This document shows positions 1 through 7,432 of a stretch of DNA of 8,581 nucleotides, piece after piece. The first letter of the stretch is position 1. Every line of letters starts with the position of its first letter. The notes beneath the pieces were generated by a model. That model was not told the DNA's origin and did not search any database. It worked only from the letters and a program-made list of their open reading frames with translations. Source of the stretch: an uncultured Erysipelotrichaceae bacterium. GTDB lineage: Bacteria > Bacillota_I > Bacilli_A > Erysipelotrichales > Coprobacillaceae. The DNA lies in NCBI GenBank assembly GCA_900544435.1, contig UQVG01000076.1, positions 1 through 8,581 on the forward strand. The letters run 5' to 3'. Both the position numbers and the translations under genes were made by a program.

Positions 1-605
1 AACATGATACGGTTAGAATAACGATCATAACCTAAATTGGATTCTATAACAAGACCAGATTCATATGCTTGCATTCTTGAAAAACCTGATTTTTCAAATG
101 CTTTTAATAAAATATTTTGCTCTGGCGCATAACCTATTTCAAAATAGTCAATAATTTCTTTAGATAAATGTCTTTGATTTAAATAACTATTTGCTTCTAG
201 AGCTAATTTTGTTGTTAAATAGTGTTTATAAATACGATTAGCTTCTTCGTGCATTAAATAGTATGGTTCTAACTCTTGATTAACATGTGTTTTTTCTTCA
301 TAAAATGTAAAATCACCTAAATCAACATTTCCCATTTGAGCTACCATTTTGACAGCTTCCATAAAAGAAATTTTCAAGTAATCTTGTAAAAAGGTAAACA
401 CGTTTCCACCATGTGAACATACAAAACATCTATAGATTTGTTTTTCAGGTGAAACTGACATTGATGGTCGATTGTCATCATGAAACGGACATCTTGCTAA
501 ATAATTACGACCTCTTCTTTCTAAAGGAAGATAATTGCCAATAACATCAACGATATCAACGCTTTGTCTTATTTCATTGATTTTTTCATTTGAAAGTCTT
601 GGCAT
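1..605 (-). CDS. dnaG: DNA primase DnaG, N-terminal part (3' end beyond window)
   Basis: This is the start of bacterial DNA primase, which makes the RNA primers for Okazaki fragments at the replication fork and is recruited by the replicative helicase. About 201 residues are visible, and the frame is still open at position 1. The N-terminal CHC2 zinc-binding domain is clear: zinc ligands C39 and H42 (motif CPFH) and C60 and C63 (motif CFVC), followed by the typical GGNVFTFL stretch. The visible part ends at SNRIM, which matches the entry into the family's RNA polymerase (TOPRIM-containing) core; that core and the helicase-binding domain lie outside the window. The ATG at 605 has a strong Shine-Dalgarno AAAGGAGA (611-618) five bases upstream. 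The gene begins 14 bases after the glyQS stop with no terminator between them, so the two are very likely cotranscribed. In related genomes rpoD/sigA follows dnaG, but this cannot be seen here. Confidence 0.97.
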   Translation of the reverse strand, partial: MPRLSNEKINEIRQSVDIVDVIGNYLPLERRGRNYLARCPFHDDNRPSMSVSPEKQIYRCFVCSHGGNVFTFLQDYLKISFMEAVKMVAQMGNVDLGDFTFYEEKTHVNQELEPYYLMHEEANRIYKHYLTTKLALEANSYLNQRHLSKEIIDYFEIGYAPEQNILLKAFEKSGFSRMQAYESGLVIESNLGYDRYSNRIM

Positions 606-619
606 AGTAATCTCCTTTA

Positions 620-1993
620 TTAGAATGTAATTTTATCTTGAATATAATCAACTAATTGATCAATTGGTAAGCGTACTTGTTCCATTGTGTCTCTATCACG
701 AACAGTTACCGCATTATCTTCCATTGTATCAAAATCAACAGTTACACAATATGGTGTTCCAATTGCATCTTGTCTACGATATCTTTTACCAATTTGTCCA
801 GCAACATCAAATTCAACAGAGAAATGTTTAGCAAGTGTTGCATAAACTTCTTCAGCTTTTTCACTTTGTTTTTTAGTAAGTGGTAAAACTGCTACTTTAT
901 AAGGAGCAATGGCAGGATGTAATTTCATCACTGTTCTTGTATCTCCATTTTCTAATGTTTCTTCTTGATAACTGTCACAGAAAACAGATAAGAATAAACG
1001 ATCTGCCCCAACAGATGGTTCAATGACATATGGAATATATTTTTCATTAGTTTGTGGATCTAAATATTCTAAAGATTTTTTAGAATGTTCCATATGACGA
1101 GATAAATCATAATCTGTACGATCGGCAATACCCCATAATTCACCCCATCCAAATGGGAAATTATATTCAACATCACATGTTGCTTTAGAATAGAAAGATA
1201 ATTCTTCTTTTTCATGATCTCTAAATTTTAAGTTTTCTTCTTTTAAACCTAAATCTAATAAGAACTTTTTACAATATGATTTCCAATAATCAAACCATTC
1301 TAAATCAGTATCTGGTTTACAGAAAAATTCTAATTCCATTTGTTCAAATTCTCTTGTTCTAAAAATAAAATTACCAGGTGTAATTTCATTTCTAAATGAT
1401 TTCCCAATTTGACCAATACCAAATGGTACTTTTTTACGAGAAGTTCTTTGAATATTTTTAAAGTTAACAAAGATACCTTGTGCAGTTTCTGGACGTAGAT
1501 AAACAACTGATTTATCATCTTCAACAACACCCATATGAGTTTCAAACATTAATTTAAATTGTCTAACATCAGTAAAATTGCTTTTCCCACAATTAGGACA
1601 AACAATATTATGTTCTTTAATATAAGACATTGTTTGTTCATTTGTCCAACCTTCACTATGTACAGAAGGATCATATGCTTCAATTAATTTATCTGCACGA
1701 TGTCTTGTTTTACATTCTTTACAATCAATTAAAGGATCTGAGAATCCCCCAACATGTCCAGATGCTTCCCATACCTTTGGATTCATAAAAATAGCTGAAT
1801 CTAACCCAACATTATATGGAGATTCTTGAATGAATCTTTTCCACCATAAACGTTTAATATTGTTTTTCATTTCAACACCTAATGGTCCAAAATCCCATGT
1901 ATTTGCTAGTCCATCATAGATTTCTGAACCTTGATATACAAAACCTGTTGATTTTGCATGATTTACTAATTTATCCATATCTTTAGTTGCCAT
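620..1993 (-). CDS. glyQS: Glycyl-tRNA synthetase, single-chain homodimeric class II type
   Basis: The enzyme charges tRNA-Gly with glycine using ATP in the cytoplasm. The 457-residue product is full length for the single-chain (alpha2) family and unrelated to the two-subunit GlyQ/GlyS type. Visible marks are the N-terminal [14 protein letters not shown] and FGPLG region (about 15-38), two Cys pairs C91/C94 and C132/C135 that look like the zinc site of the insertion domain, YLRPETAQG (165-173), class II motif 2 FRNE with the downstream [14 protein letters not shown] (200-224), and motif 3 around SVGADRLFL (327-335). The anticodon-binding domain starts near [15 protein letters not shown] (358-372) and runs to the C-terminus. 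The ATG at 1993 has AAGGAGA (1999-2005) at a spacing of five. The gene leads the visible glyQS-dnaG unit, with a likely promoter and a leader hairpin upstream. No key residue appears missing. The locus matches that of glyQ-glyS in B. subtilis but encodes the other enzyme class. Confidence 0.97.
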   Translation of the reverse strand: MATKDMDKLVNHAKSTGFVYQGSEIYDGLANTWDFGPLGVEMKNNIKRLWWKRFIQESPYNVGLDSAIFMNPKVWEASGHVGGFSDPLIDCKECKTRHRADKLIEAYDPSVHSEGWTNEQTMSYIKEHNIVCPNCGKSNFTDVRQFKLMFETHMGVVEDDKSVVYLRPETAQGIFVNFKNIQRTSRKKVPFGIGQIGKSFRNEITPGNFIFRTREFEQMELEFFCKPDTDLEWFDYWKSYCKKFLLDLGLKEENLKFRDHEKEELSFYSKATCDVEYNFPFGWGELWGIADRTDYDLSRHMEHSKKSLEYLDPQTNEKYIPYVIEPSVGADRLFLSVFCDSYQEETLENGDTRTVMKLHPAIAPYKVAVLPLTKKQSEKAEEVYATLAKHFSVEFDVAGQIGKRYRRQDAIGTPYCVTVDFDTMEDNAVTVRDRDTMEQVRLPIDQLVDYIQDKITF

Positions 1994-2025
1994 ATTTTTC
2001 TCCTTTTTTACGATATAAATGAATA

Positions 2026-2047
2026 AAGACTTGGCTTTCCAAGTCTT
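2026..2047 (-). other. Perfect 9-bp hairpin in the glyQS leader
   Basis: The arms AAGACTTGG and CCAAGTCTT pair perfectly around a four-base loop (AAAG on the minus strand). The hairpin lies between the proposed glyQS promoter and the Shine-Dalgarno site. The bases after it (TTTATTCATTTATAT) are T-rich but broken, so it is at best a weak terminator. It could be an attenuator, a processing or stability hairpin, or incidental. The leader looks too short for a T-box and lacks the conserved T-box antiterminator sequence. Confidence 0.55.
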
Positions 2048-2065
2048 CTATCTTCTTTTCGCGTA

Positions 2066-2114
2066 CAAATAAAATACCCTTATAGTGGATATTTGTCAAC
2101 CAACTATAAGGGTA
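2066..2114 (-). terminator. Intrinsic terminator after the hydrolase-fold gene
   Basis: Twelve-base perfect arms, TACCCTTATAGT (2103-2114) and ACTATAAGGGTA (2075-2086), enclose a 16-base loop and are followed on the minus strand by TTTTATTTG. The upstream arm begins at the base directly after the hydrolase stop codon TAG (2115-2117). The T-tract is interrupted by an A and the loop is fairly long, so termination may be incomplete. The opposite strand lacks a T-run after the hairpin, so it reads as one-directional. Confidence 0.75.
2071..2099 (-). promoter_or_regulatory. Likely sigma-A promoter of glyQS-dnaG, inside the preceding terminator
   Basis: On the minus strand a perfect -35 TTGACA (2094-2099) is followed after exactly 17 bases by TATTTT (2071-2076), a four-of-six match to TATAAT. 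The expected start would be near 2064, giving a leader of about 70 bases. The -35 lies in the loop of the hydrolase gene's terminator, and the -10 overlaps the end of its 3' arm and its T-tract. Support is by sequence match and position only. Confidence 0.55.
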
Positions 2115-3029
2115 CTATATATAGGTTCTTTCATCTAACCAATGCATAATATCATGATAGACATCTCGATAATTATTATCATGTAAAATATCTTGTCGTT
2201 TATTTTCATAAATCTTATATTGAAGATCTTTTAAACCATCTTCTTTTAATATTTCATAAAGTTTTATAGTATCTTTGCCATTCTTTGTAAGATTATCAAA
2301 ACCTCCTGATAATAAATAAACAGGTAAATATTCAGGAATAAGTTTTAAATGGTCTTCATCACTTGTATACTTTATATATTCTAAAATATCATGATACGCT
2401 TGATTTGTATAAACAAAATCGCTTAAAGGATCTTCATTATAAAGAGCAACCTCTTTTTGATTACTCATTTTATAACAGCCATTTAAATTTTTTTGTAAAA
2501 ATAAGTCAATTGCTTTTTTTATAACACTAGAACGATTCATTTGACCATGTAATAAAATATTTAGATCAACAATCATTTTCATACGATAATAAAAATTATT
2601 CTTCATACAAGTTCCTAACATGATCATCCCATTAATATAATCACCATAGACCATCGCATATTTAAGTAATACAAGCGATCCAAAATCAACCCCTATCATA
2701 AAATAAGGAAGATCTTCGTATCTTTTAGCAATAATATGTCTCAAACGTTGCATATCTTCAATCAATGTATCAAGCGCATTTCCACTACCAAAATAACCTT
2801 GTTCAAAATGATAAAGTGATGTGCCATGACCTGGAAAATCAGGCACAACCACAATAAAACCTTCATGACTCAAATATTCAGCAAATTTTTCATAACGTTC
2901 AGAATGTTCGCATAAACCATGATGAAGTTGAATAATTCCTTTATATCTTAAAATCACATTCGGTTGATAAATATCAAACTTAACATGTGTATGTGTTAAA
3001 GATGTATATGTTTCTGTAAGTTTCATCAT
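2115..3029 (-). CDS. Alpha/beta hydrolase-fold protein of the monoglyceride lipase/lysophospholipase (S33-like) family with altered catalytic residues
   Basis: The 304-residue protein has the order of a Hydrolase_4-type alpha/beta hydrolase and no signal peptide. The oxyanion-side motif [10 protein letters not shown] (37-46) is intact, as is [11 protein letters not shown] (61-71). The nucleophile elbow, normally G-x-S-x-G (for example GHSMGS in relatives), reads GVDFGS at 113-118, so the nucleophile position is D115 (codon GAT at 2685-2687). The acid-loop [11 protein letters not shown] (241-251) keeps D245. Where relatives have RHEIL, this protein has RQDIL, putting Q279 at the catalytic His position. 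By alignment from memory, two of the three triad residues are therefore replaced, so lipase or esterase activity should not be assumed. The ATG at 3029 overlaps the ygiQ stop (ATGA) and has AAAAAGGGGG (3035-3044) five bases upstream; the adjacent ATG at 3026 is an equal alternative. The gene is cotranscribed with ygiQ and ends at a terminator. Fold confident, function unknown. Confidence 0.88.
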   Translation of the reverse strand: MMKLTETYTSLTHTHVKFDIYQPNVILRYKGIIQLHHGLCEHSERYEKFAEYLSHEGFIVVVPDFPGHGTSLYHFEQGYFGSGNALDTLIEDMQRLRHIIAKRYEDLPYFMIGVDFGSLVLLKYAMVYGDYINGMIMLGTCMKNNFYYRMKMIVDLNILLHGQMNRSSVIKKAIDLFLQKNLNGCYKMSNQKEVALYNEDPLSDFVYTNQAYHDILEYIKYTSDEDHLKLIPEYLPVYLLSGGFDNLTKNGKDTIKLYEILKEDGLKDLQYKIYENKRQDILHDNNYRDVYHDIMHWLDERTYI

Positions 3030-4867
3030 CTATGCCCCCTTTTTGTATAAGGTTGGTTATAGTTTTGCCTTTTTGTACGTGGTTTAATCAAACATTTTTT
3101 ACCAAAACCAATAAGATCTTTTCTATTAGCTTTAATTAAAGCTTCATAAACAAGATCATAATTTTTTGGATTCTTATATTGAATCAAAGCTCTTTGCATT
3201 GCTTTTTCTTTAGGATCTTTAGGAACATATACAGGTGTCATATCACGAGGATCTAATCCTGTATAATACATTGTTGTTGAAAGCGTTCCAGGTGTTGGAT
3301 AAAAATCTTGAACTTGTTCTGGCTGATGATGAATATCCCTTAAATATTCTGCAAGTTCAATAGCATCTTCTAAACGGCATCCTGGATGAGATGACATTAA
3401 ATAAGGAACTAAAAATTGTTTTTTATTATATTTTTCATTAATACGATAATATTTATCAACAAATTTTTCATAAAGTCCACGTCTTGGTTTTCCCATTTTA
3501 TCTAAAGCATGATTACTAATATGTTCAGGTGCTACTTTTAACTGTCCAGAAATATGATGTTGAACAAGTTCTTCAAAGAAATGATCATTTTTATCATACA
3601 TAAGATAATCATAACGAATTCCAGAACGTACAAAAACTTTTTTTACATTTGGAAGTTGTCTTAGCTTTGTTAGTAATGATAAATAATCTTCATGATCTAC
3701 TTTTAAATTTTTACATGGTTCTGGCCAAAGGCATTGTTTTGTAGGACAAGCACCTTTTGTTTTTTGTTTATCACAAGCAGTATCTCTAAAGTTAGCTGTT
3801 GGTCCTCCAACATCATGAATATATCCTTTAAAATCTGGATCCCAAACCATTTTATTAGCTTCAGCAATAATTGACTCATGACTTCTTGCTTGAATAATTC
3901 TTCCTTGATGGAAAGCTAAAGCACAGAAATTACATGATCCAAAACATCCTCTATTAGAAATAAGTGAGAATTTGACTTCGTCAATTGCAGGAACATGTTG
4001 ATAACTTGGGTGATAATTTCGATTATAATCATAGCCATAAGCTCTATCGAATTCTCTTTGTGTAAGAGGTCTATTAGGTCTATTTTGAACAACATACCAT
4101 CCTTGGTAAGGTTCAACTAAAATTTTAGCATTATAATGATCTGTATTTAAATATTGTTTTTGGAAAGATTCTGCATATTTTCTTTTTGAAGCTGTAATTT
4201 CTTCATAACTAGGAAGCATTATATAATCAGCTTCATTTAAATCATCGATATTTTTTGTTTTATAAACTGTTCCGTCTAAATAAGTTAAATATTTAATATC
4301 CAATCCACTATCCAATGCTTCTGCAACTTCAATAATACTATTTTCTCCCATTCCAAACATTAATAAATCTGCATTGGCATCAATAATAATCGATTTTCTA
4401 ACCTTATCACTCCAATAATCATAGTGTGCTAAACGTCTAAGTGAAGCTTCAATGCCTCCAATTAAAATATTTGCATCTGGAAAAGCTTGTCTTGCCATTT
4501 GACTATAAACAATAACAGCTCTATCAGGTCTTTTAAATCCTTCACCACCTGGTGTATAAGAATCTTTATGTCTTCTTTTTTTAGAAACGGTATAATGATT
4601 AACCATTGAATCAATATTTCCCGAAGAAATCAAAAAACCAAGTCGAGGTTTACCAAATTGTCTAAACTCATCAACCTTATGCCAATCCGGTTGAGATAAA
4701 AAAGCAACCTTAAAGCCATTTGCCTCTAATGTACGACAAATAATGGCTGCTCCAAATGAAGGATGGTCTACATAAGCATCACCACAAATATAGACAAAAT
4801 CAACTTCTTGCCATCCTCTTTCTTCCATTTCTTTTCTATTCACTGGTAAAAATTGACTCATATACAT
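3026..4867 (-). CDS. ygiQ: YgiQ-family (UPF0313) radical SAM protein
   Basis: A 613-residue cytoplasmic iron-sulfur protein of the YgiQ family, whose reaction is not established to my knowledge. The radical SAM cluster motif C-x3-C-x2-C is [11 protein letters not shown], with C308, C312 and C315 counted from the ATG at 4867. The N-terminus carries the family signature [16 protein letters not shown] (about 28-43), and [19 protein letters not shown] (136-154) is also typical. A second Cys group (365, 374, 379, 385) may bind another cluster or metal. [12 protein letters not shown] and DFYPTPGT motifs follow in the C-terminal half. The reading frame stays open back to an ATG at 4945, but that extension translates the recO terminator and its T-run. 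The starts at 4867 (MYMSQF) or 4861 (MSQF) follow a very strong AAGGGGAGGG (4871-4880) and match the usual family start. The gene has its own likely promoter and its stop overlaps the hydrolase start, implying translational coupling. Confidence 0.95.
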   Translation of the reverse strand: MYMSQFLPVNRKEMEERGWQEVDFVYICGDAYVDHPSFGAAIICRTLEANGFKVAFLSQPDWHKVDEFRQFGKPRLGFLISSGNIDSMVNHYTVSKKRRHKDSYTPGGEGFKRPDRAVIVYSQMARQAFPDANILIGGIEASLRRLAHYDYWSDKVRKSIIIDANADLLMFGMGENSIIEVAEALDSGLDIKYLTYLDGTVYKTKNIDDLNEADYIMLPSYEEITASKRKYAESFQKQYLNTDHYNAKILVEPYQGWYVVQNRPNRPLTQREFDRAYGYDYNRNYHPSYQHVPAIDEVKFSLISNRGCFGSCNFCALAFHQGRIIQARSHESIIAEANKMVWDPDFKGYIHDVGGPTANFRDTACDKQKTKGACPTKQCLWPEPCKNLKVDHEDYLSLLTKLRQLPNVKKVFVRSGIRYDYLMYDKNDHFFEELVQHHISGQLKVAPEHISNHALDKMGKPRRGLYEKFVDKYYRINEKYNKKQFLVPYLMSSHPGCRLEDAIELAEYLRDIHHQPEQVQDFYPTPGTLSTTMYYTGLDPRDMTPVYVPKDPKEKAMQRALIQYKNPKNYDLVYEALIKANRKDLIGFGKKCLIKPRTKRQNYNQPYTKRGHR

Positions 4868-4870
4868 ATA

Positions 4871-4880
4871 CCCTCCCCTT
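4871..4880 (-). promoter_or_regulatory. Strong ribosome binding site that fixes the ygiQ start
   Basis: AAGGGGAGGG ends three bases before the ATG at 4867 and nine before the ATG at 4861. It shows that translation does not begin at the upstream in-frame ATG at 4945. Which of the two near ATGs is used is uncertain; the second gives the MSQFLP start common in the family. Confidence 0.85.
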
Positions 4881-4892
4881 ACTTTTGTTTCT

Positions 4893-4921
4893 ATTATAGT
4901 CAAAAACTGTATATAAAAAAA
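4893..4921 (-). promoter_or_regulatory. Likely promoter for ygiQ and the hydrolase gene
   Basis: A perfect -10 TATAAT (4893-4898) lies between the recO terminator and the ygiQ Shine-Dalgarno site, with an expected start near 4886 and a leader of about 20 bases. The -35 region at a 17-base spacing (4916-4921) is only a T-run from the terminator and matches consensus poorly. A TG sits three bases upstream of the ideal extended -10 layout (TGACTATAAT). The strong terminator just upstream makes a local promoter likely. Confidence 0.5.
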
Positions 4922-4943
4922 GACAAAAGTGTCGACTTTTGTC
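4913..4943 (-). terminator. Intrinsic terminator of the ybeY-cdd-era-recO cluster
   Basis: On the minus strand the arms GACAAAAGT (4935-4943) and ACTTTTGTC (4922-4930) enclose a four-base loop (CGAC) and are followed by seven T's (4915-4921). The stem begins on the last two bases of the recO stop codon TGA (4942-4944), so there is no spacer. The tight loop and unbroken T-run make this the clearest terminator in the window. The plus strand also has a broken T-run after the hairpin, so it might work weakly in both directions. Confidence 0.9.
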
Positions 4944-5691
4944 ATATTTTTGAAAGACTTTGAATCATTTTCTTTGTTTTAAATAAAATACCTGTTAATT
5001 CATCCACATAATAATCCATAATTTCCATTAAAGAATCTATTGATTCTTGTGAAATTTTAAGTTGATCAATATTATCAATAGAAAATTTATTAATATGACG
5101 GAATGCTTTCAAAGTATCCTTATCTAATTGTCTATCATGTACAGATAAACAATCAAGGCAGACAAATCCACCATCTTCTAAACTAATTCCAGCAATATGA
5201 TCTTTTCTCGAACATCTTACACAGCCATCAACTTGTAATGCCATCCCACATCTTTTTAAAATAAAAGCATTATATAATAGATAAACTAATTGATAGGGAT
5301 ATCCATGATTTAAAGCATCTAATGATTTTTTTAAAGTATCAAATATTTCCAAATCTGGTTGATTATCTTCTTCATTTTTTAAAACAAATTCCATAAAATA
5401 ACTTGCATAAGCTTCTAATTCTAGATTTTCTTTAATATAACGATAGAAATCAACCGAACTTGCCTTGATCATCGTTGATAAACCATTTCTTGGAATAAAC
5501 GTAAACTCTGAAAGTGTAAGACTTTGACAAGCAGAAGCATTTTTGCTTTTTAATTTTTTTACACCCCTTGCTATCAAAGTCATTTTCCCATAATCTTTAA
5601 AATACACAGTGACTAAAGAATCACTTTCTTTATACGGATGTGTCTTTAAAACAATACCTAAAGAAACAACTTCTTCTTTTTTAATAGTCAT
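4942..5691 (-). CDS. recO: DNA repair protein RecO
   Basis: RecO acts with RecR (and RecF) to load RecA on single-stranded DNA coated with SSB, and it can anneal complementary strands. The product is 249 residues from the ATG at 5691, close to family length. The N-terminal OB-fold region (about 1-80) holds [19 protein letters not shown] and the basic [12 protein letters not shown] helical region follows, and a four-Cys zinc site lies at C157/C160 (CVRC) and C178/C181 (CLDC). The start is not certain. The ATG at 5691 lies 11 bases inside era and has no good Shine-Dalgarno site; an in-frame TTG at 5706 would add five residues but also lacks one. Translation is probably coupled to era. Its stop codon is built into the terminator hairpin, so this is the last gene of the cluster. 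Confidence 0.95.
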   Translation of the reverse strand: MTIKKEEVVSLGIVLKTHPYKESDSLVTVYFKDYGKMTLIARGVKKLKSKNASACQSLTLSEFTFIPRNGLSTMIKASSVDFYRYIKENLELEAYASYFMEFVLKNEEDNQPDLEIFDTLKKSLDALNHGYPYQLVYLLYNAFILKRCGMALQVDGCVRCSRKDHIAGISLEDGGFVCLDCLSVHDRQLDKDTLKAFRHINKFSIDNIDQLKISQESIDSLMEIMDYYVDELTGILFKTKKMIQSLSKI

Positions 5692-6577
5692 CTTCGTTAT
5701 AACCAAATTCTTTTAAATATTTTTGTTTATTACGCCAGTTATTTTCAACTTTAACAAATAATTCTAAATGAACTGTTGTTTGTAAAAAGCGTTTCATTTC
5801 TCTTTGAGCATTTTGGCGGATTTTTTTAATCATACTACCTTGTTTACCGATTAAAATTCCTTTTTGAGATTTACGATCAACCACAATTGTAGCAATTACT
5901 TCTACACTGCCATCATCTAATTCTGCCATTCTTTCAACGACAATAGCAACACTATGAGGAACTTCTTCTCTTGTAAAATAAAGTATTTTTTCTCTAATAA
6001 ATTCAGCCATAACAAATCTTTCAGGATGATCTGTCATTTGATCTTTTGGATAATACATCATTCCTTCATTTAAATATGTTTTAATTGTAGAAATAAGTGT
6101 ATCAACATTTTGATCTTCTAAAGCTGAAATAGGAATAATTTCTTTAAAATCAAAAAGTTCTTTCCATTCTGTCAACTTCTTGATAACTTCGTCCTTCGAA
6201 ACAAGATCACATTTATTAAGTAAAAGGAAAACTGGTCCATCAGCTTCTTTTAACCTTTCAATAATAAATCGATCTCCTCTACCAATAGTTTCATTGGCTG
6301 GTGCAATAAATAAAACCATATCCACTCCATAAATACTATTTAAAGCTGTTGTATTCATAAAGTTTCCTAAACCATCTTGTGGTTTATGAATACCTGGTGT
6401 ATCCATAAAAATAATTTGTGCTTCATCATCTGTATAAATACCTTGAATCGTATTACGTGTTGTTTGTGCAACATCAGACATGATTGCAAGCTTTGTTTTT
6501 AATATTTGATTTAATAATGTGGATTTTCCAACATTTGGACGTCCTACAATACTGACAAATCCTGATTTAAAACTCAT
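5681..6577 (-). CDS. era: GTPase Era
   Basis: Era is an essential GTPase that binds the 3' end of 16S rRNA and acts in 30S subunit maturation. The 298-residue protein is full length. The GTPase domain shows the P-loop GRPNVGKST (12-20), the switch I region QTTRNTIQG (38-46), DTPG (59-62), NKCD (121-124) and SAL (151-153). The family stretch GIHKPQDGLGNFM follows G3. The C-terminal KH domain has the RNA-binding signature GILIGKQGSMIKKI (240-253). The ATG at 6577 overlaps the cdd stop as ATGA, and a good AGGAGA (6584-6589), six bases upstream, lies inside the cdd coding end. Its own 3' end overlaps the start of recO. YbeY, two genes upstream, also acts in 16S rRNA 3'-end maturation, so the cluster has a shared theme. 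Confidence 0.98.
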   Translation of the reverse strand: MSFKSGFVSIVGRPNVGKSTLLNQILKTKLAIMSDVAQTTRNTIQGIYTDDEAQIIFMDTPGIHKPQDGLGNFMNTTALNSIYGVDMVLFIAPANETIGRGDRFIIERLKEADGPVFLLLNKCDLVSKDEVIKKLTEWKELFDFKEIIPISALEDQNVDTLISTIKTYLNEGMMYYPKDQMTDHPERFVMAEFIREKILYFTREEVPHSVAIVVERMAELDDGSVEVIATIVVDRKSQKGILIGKQGSMIKKIRQNAQREMKRFLQTTVHLELFVKVENNWRNKQKYLKEFGYNEDDY

Positions 6578-6969
6578 AAACTTTCTCCTATAAATACCAT
6601 TGGTAATAATTCTCCAATTGTATGTTTTTCTGTTTTTTCTTTATTTGCTAGATAAATGGGCATATTTAAATCAACAAGTTCTGATAAAACTTGTCTACAA
6701 GCACCACAAGGTGAAGCAATTGGGCTACAATCAGCCACAATAGCAAGTGCTATGATATCTTCTTTTCGATATCCTTTACAATAAGCTCCAAAAACAGCAT
6801 TTCTTTCTGCACACATCGTTGAACCATAAGCTGCATTTTCAATATTACATCCTTGAACATATGTCCCATCTTTTAAAGCAACACAAGCTCCTACTTTAAA
6901 ATGACTATAAGGCGTATATGCATTCTCTCTTGCCTTCCAAGCTAAATCAATTAATTTATTTTGGTCCAT
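6574..6969 (-). CDS. cdd: Cytidine deaminase
   Basis: The enzyme hydrolyses cytidine and deoxycytidine to uridine and deoxyuridine plus ammonia in pyrimidine salvage. The 131-residue length fits the small homotetrameric family. The zinc and catalytic motif is CAE, with C53 and the proton-shuttling E55, and PCGAC supplies C88 and C91. The YSHFKVGACV (21-30) and GCNIENAAYG (40-49) stretches are typical of the substrate site. The ATG at 6969 has AAAGGAAA (6974-6981) at good spacing. An in-frame TTG at 6984 would add five residues (MKGNN), but this extension is itself the Shine-Dalgarno region, so it is rejected. The gene starts one base after the ybeY stop and overlaps era by four bases. In B. 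subtilis dgkA lies between ybeY and cdd; it is missing here. Confidence 0.97.
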   Translation of the reverse strand: MDQNKLIDLAWKARENAYTPYSHFKVGACVALKDGTYVQGCNIENAAYGSTMCAERNAVFGAYCKGYRKEDIIALAIVADCSPIASPCGACRQVLSELVDLNMPIYLANKEKTEKHTIGELLPMVFIGESL

Positions 6970-6970
6970 A

Positions 6971-7432
6971 TTATTTCCTTTCAATATTTAAAGCATTCAA
7001 TATTTCTTTTTGTCTTGAAAACATTACTTTTTCATCTTCTTCATTCATATGATCAAATCCTAACAAATGCAACAAACCATGTGTAAATAAGAAACACATT
7101 TCTCGATAAAATGAATGTCCATATTCTTCTGCTTGCATTTTAGCATGATCAATTGAAATAAAGATATCTCCTATTTCTCTTGGCATTCCTTCAATATAAT
7201 ATTGCTCATTATCCTCTAAAGCAAAACTAATAACATCGGTACTTCGATCAATTTTACGATATTCTTTATTGATTTCATGAATACGTCTATCATCTACAAA
7301 AATAACAGATAATTCTAAATCATCTTGAATATCCAATTGTTTACATGCTTCTTGAATAATTTCTAAATAAATACTTTCATAATCTTCATTAAAATCTTCT
7401 ACTTCATTAATAAGCGCTAAATCTATTTCCAT
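6971..7432 (-). CDS. ybeY: Endoribonuclease YbeY, 16S rRNA maturation factor
   Basis: YbeY is a metal-dependent single-strand endoribonuclease involved in 16S rRNA 3'-end processing and 70S ribosome quality control. The 153-residue product has the family metal motif HGLLHLLGFDH, with H118, H122 and H128 as ligands, preceded by RSTDVISF (63-70) and GDIFISID (88-95). Two starts are possible. A GTG at 7444 would add MRKS. The ATG at 7432 is preferred because GAGGAAGAG (7434-7442) gives an AGGA core five bases upstream, and that ribosome site would be coding if the GTG were used. From the ATG, the gene overlaps the 3' end of the ABC exporter gene by 26 bases. It heads the ybeY-cdd-era-recO cluster, with a likely promoter inside the ABC gene. 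Confidence 0.96.
   Translation of the reverse strand: MEIDLALINEVEDFNEDYESIYLEIIQEACKQLDIQDDLELSVIFVDDRRIHEINKEYRKIDRSTDVISFALEDNEQYYIEGMPREIGDIFISIDHAKMQAEEYGHSFYREMCFLFTHGLLHLLGFDHMNEEDEKVMFSRQKEILNALNIERK

Noticed and set aside
677..886. Plus-strand open frame of 69 residues
   Set aside because: It lies wholly opposite the C-terminal part of glyQS and has no recognisable motif.
1330..1545. Minus-strand open frame of 71 residues
   Set aside because: It is an alternative frame inside glyQS, whose own frame carries the conserved class II motifs.
1994..2114. T-box or other riboswitch upstream of glyQS
   Set aside because: Only 121 bases are available, about half of them terminator. No AGGGTGGNACCGCG-like antiterminator sequence or glycine specifier stem is visible.
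3916..4116. Minus-strand open frame of 66 residues
   Set aside because: It is an alternative frame inside ygiQ, overlapping the radical SAM cysteine motif of the real frame.
4868..4945. N-terminal extension of YgiQ from an ATG at 4945 ([10 protein letters not shown]...)
   Set aside because: The extension translates the recO terminator hairpin and its T-run. A far better ribosome site and the usual family start lie at 4867/4861.
6970..6984. TTG start for cdd at 6984
   Set aside because: The extra codons coincide with the Shine-Dalgarno site of the ATG at 6969, and no ribosome site precedes the TTG.
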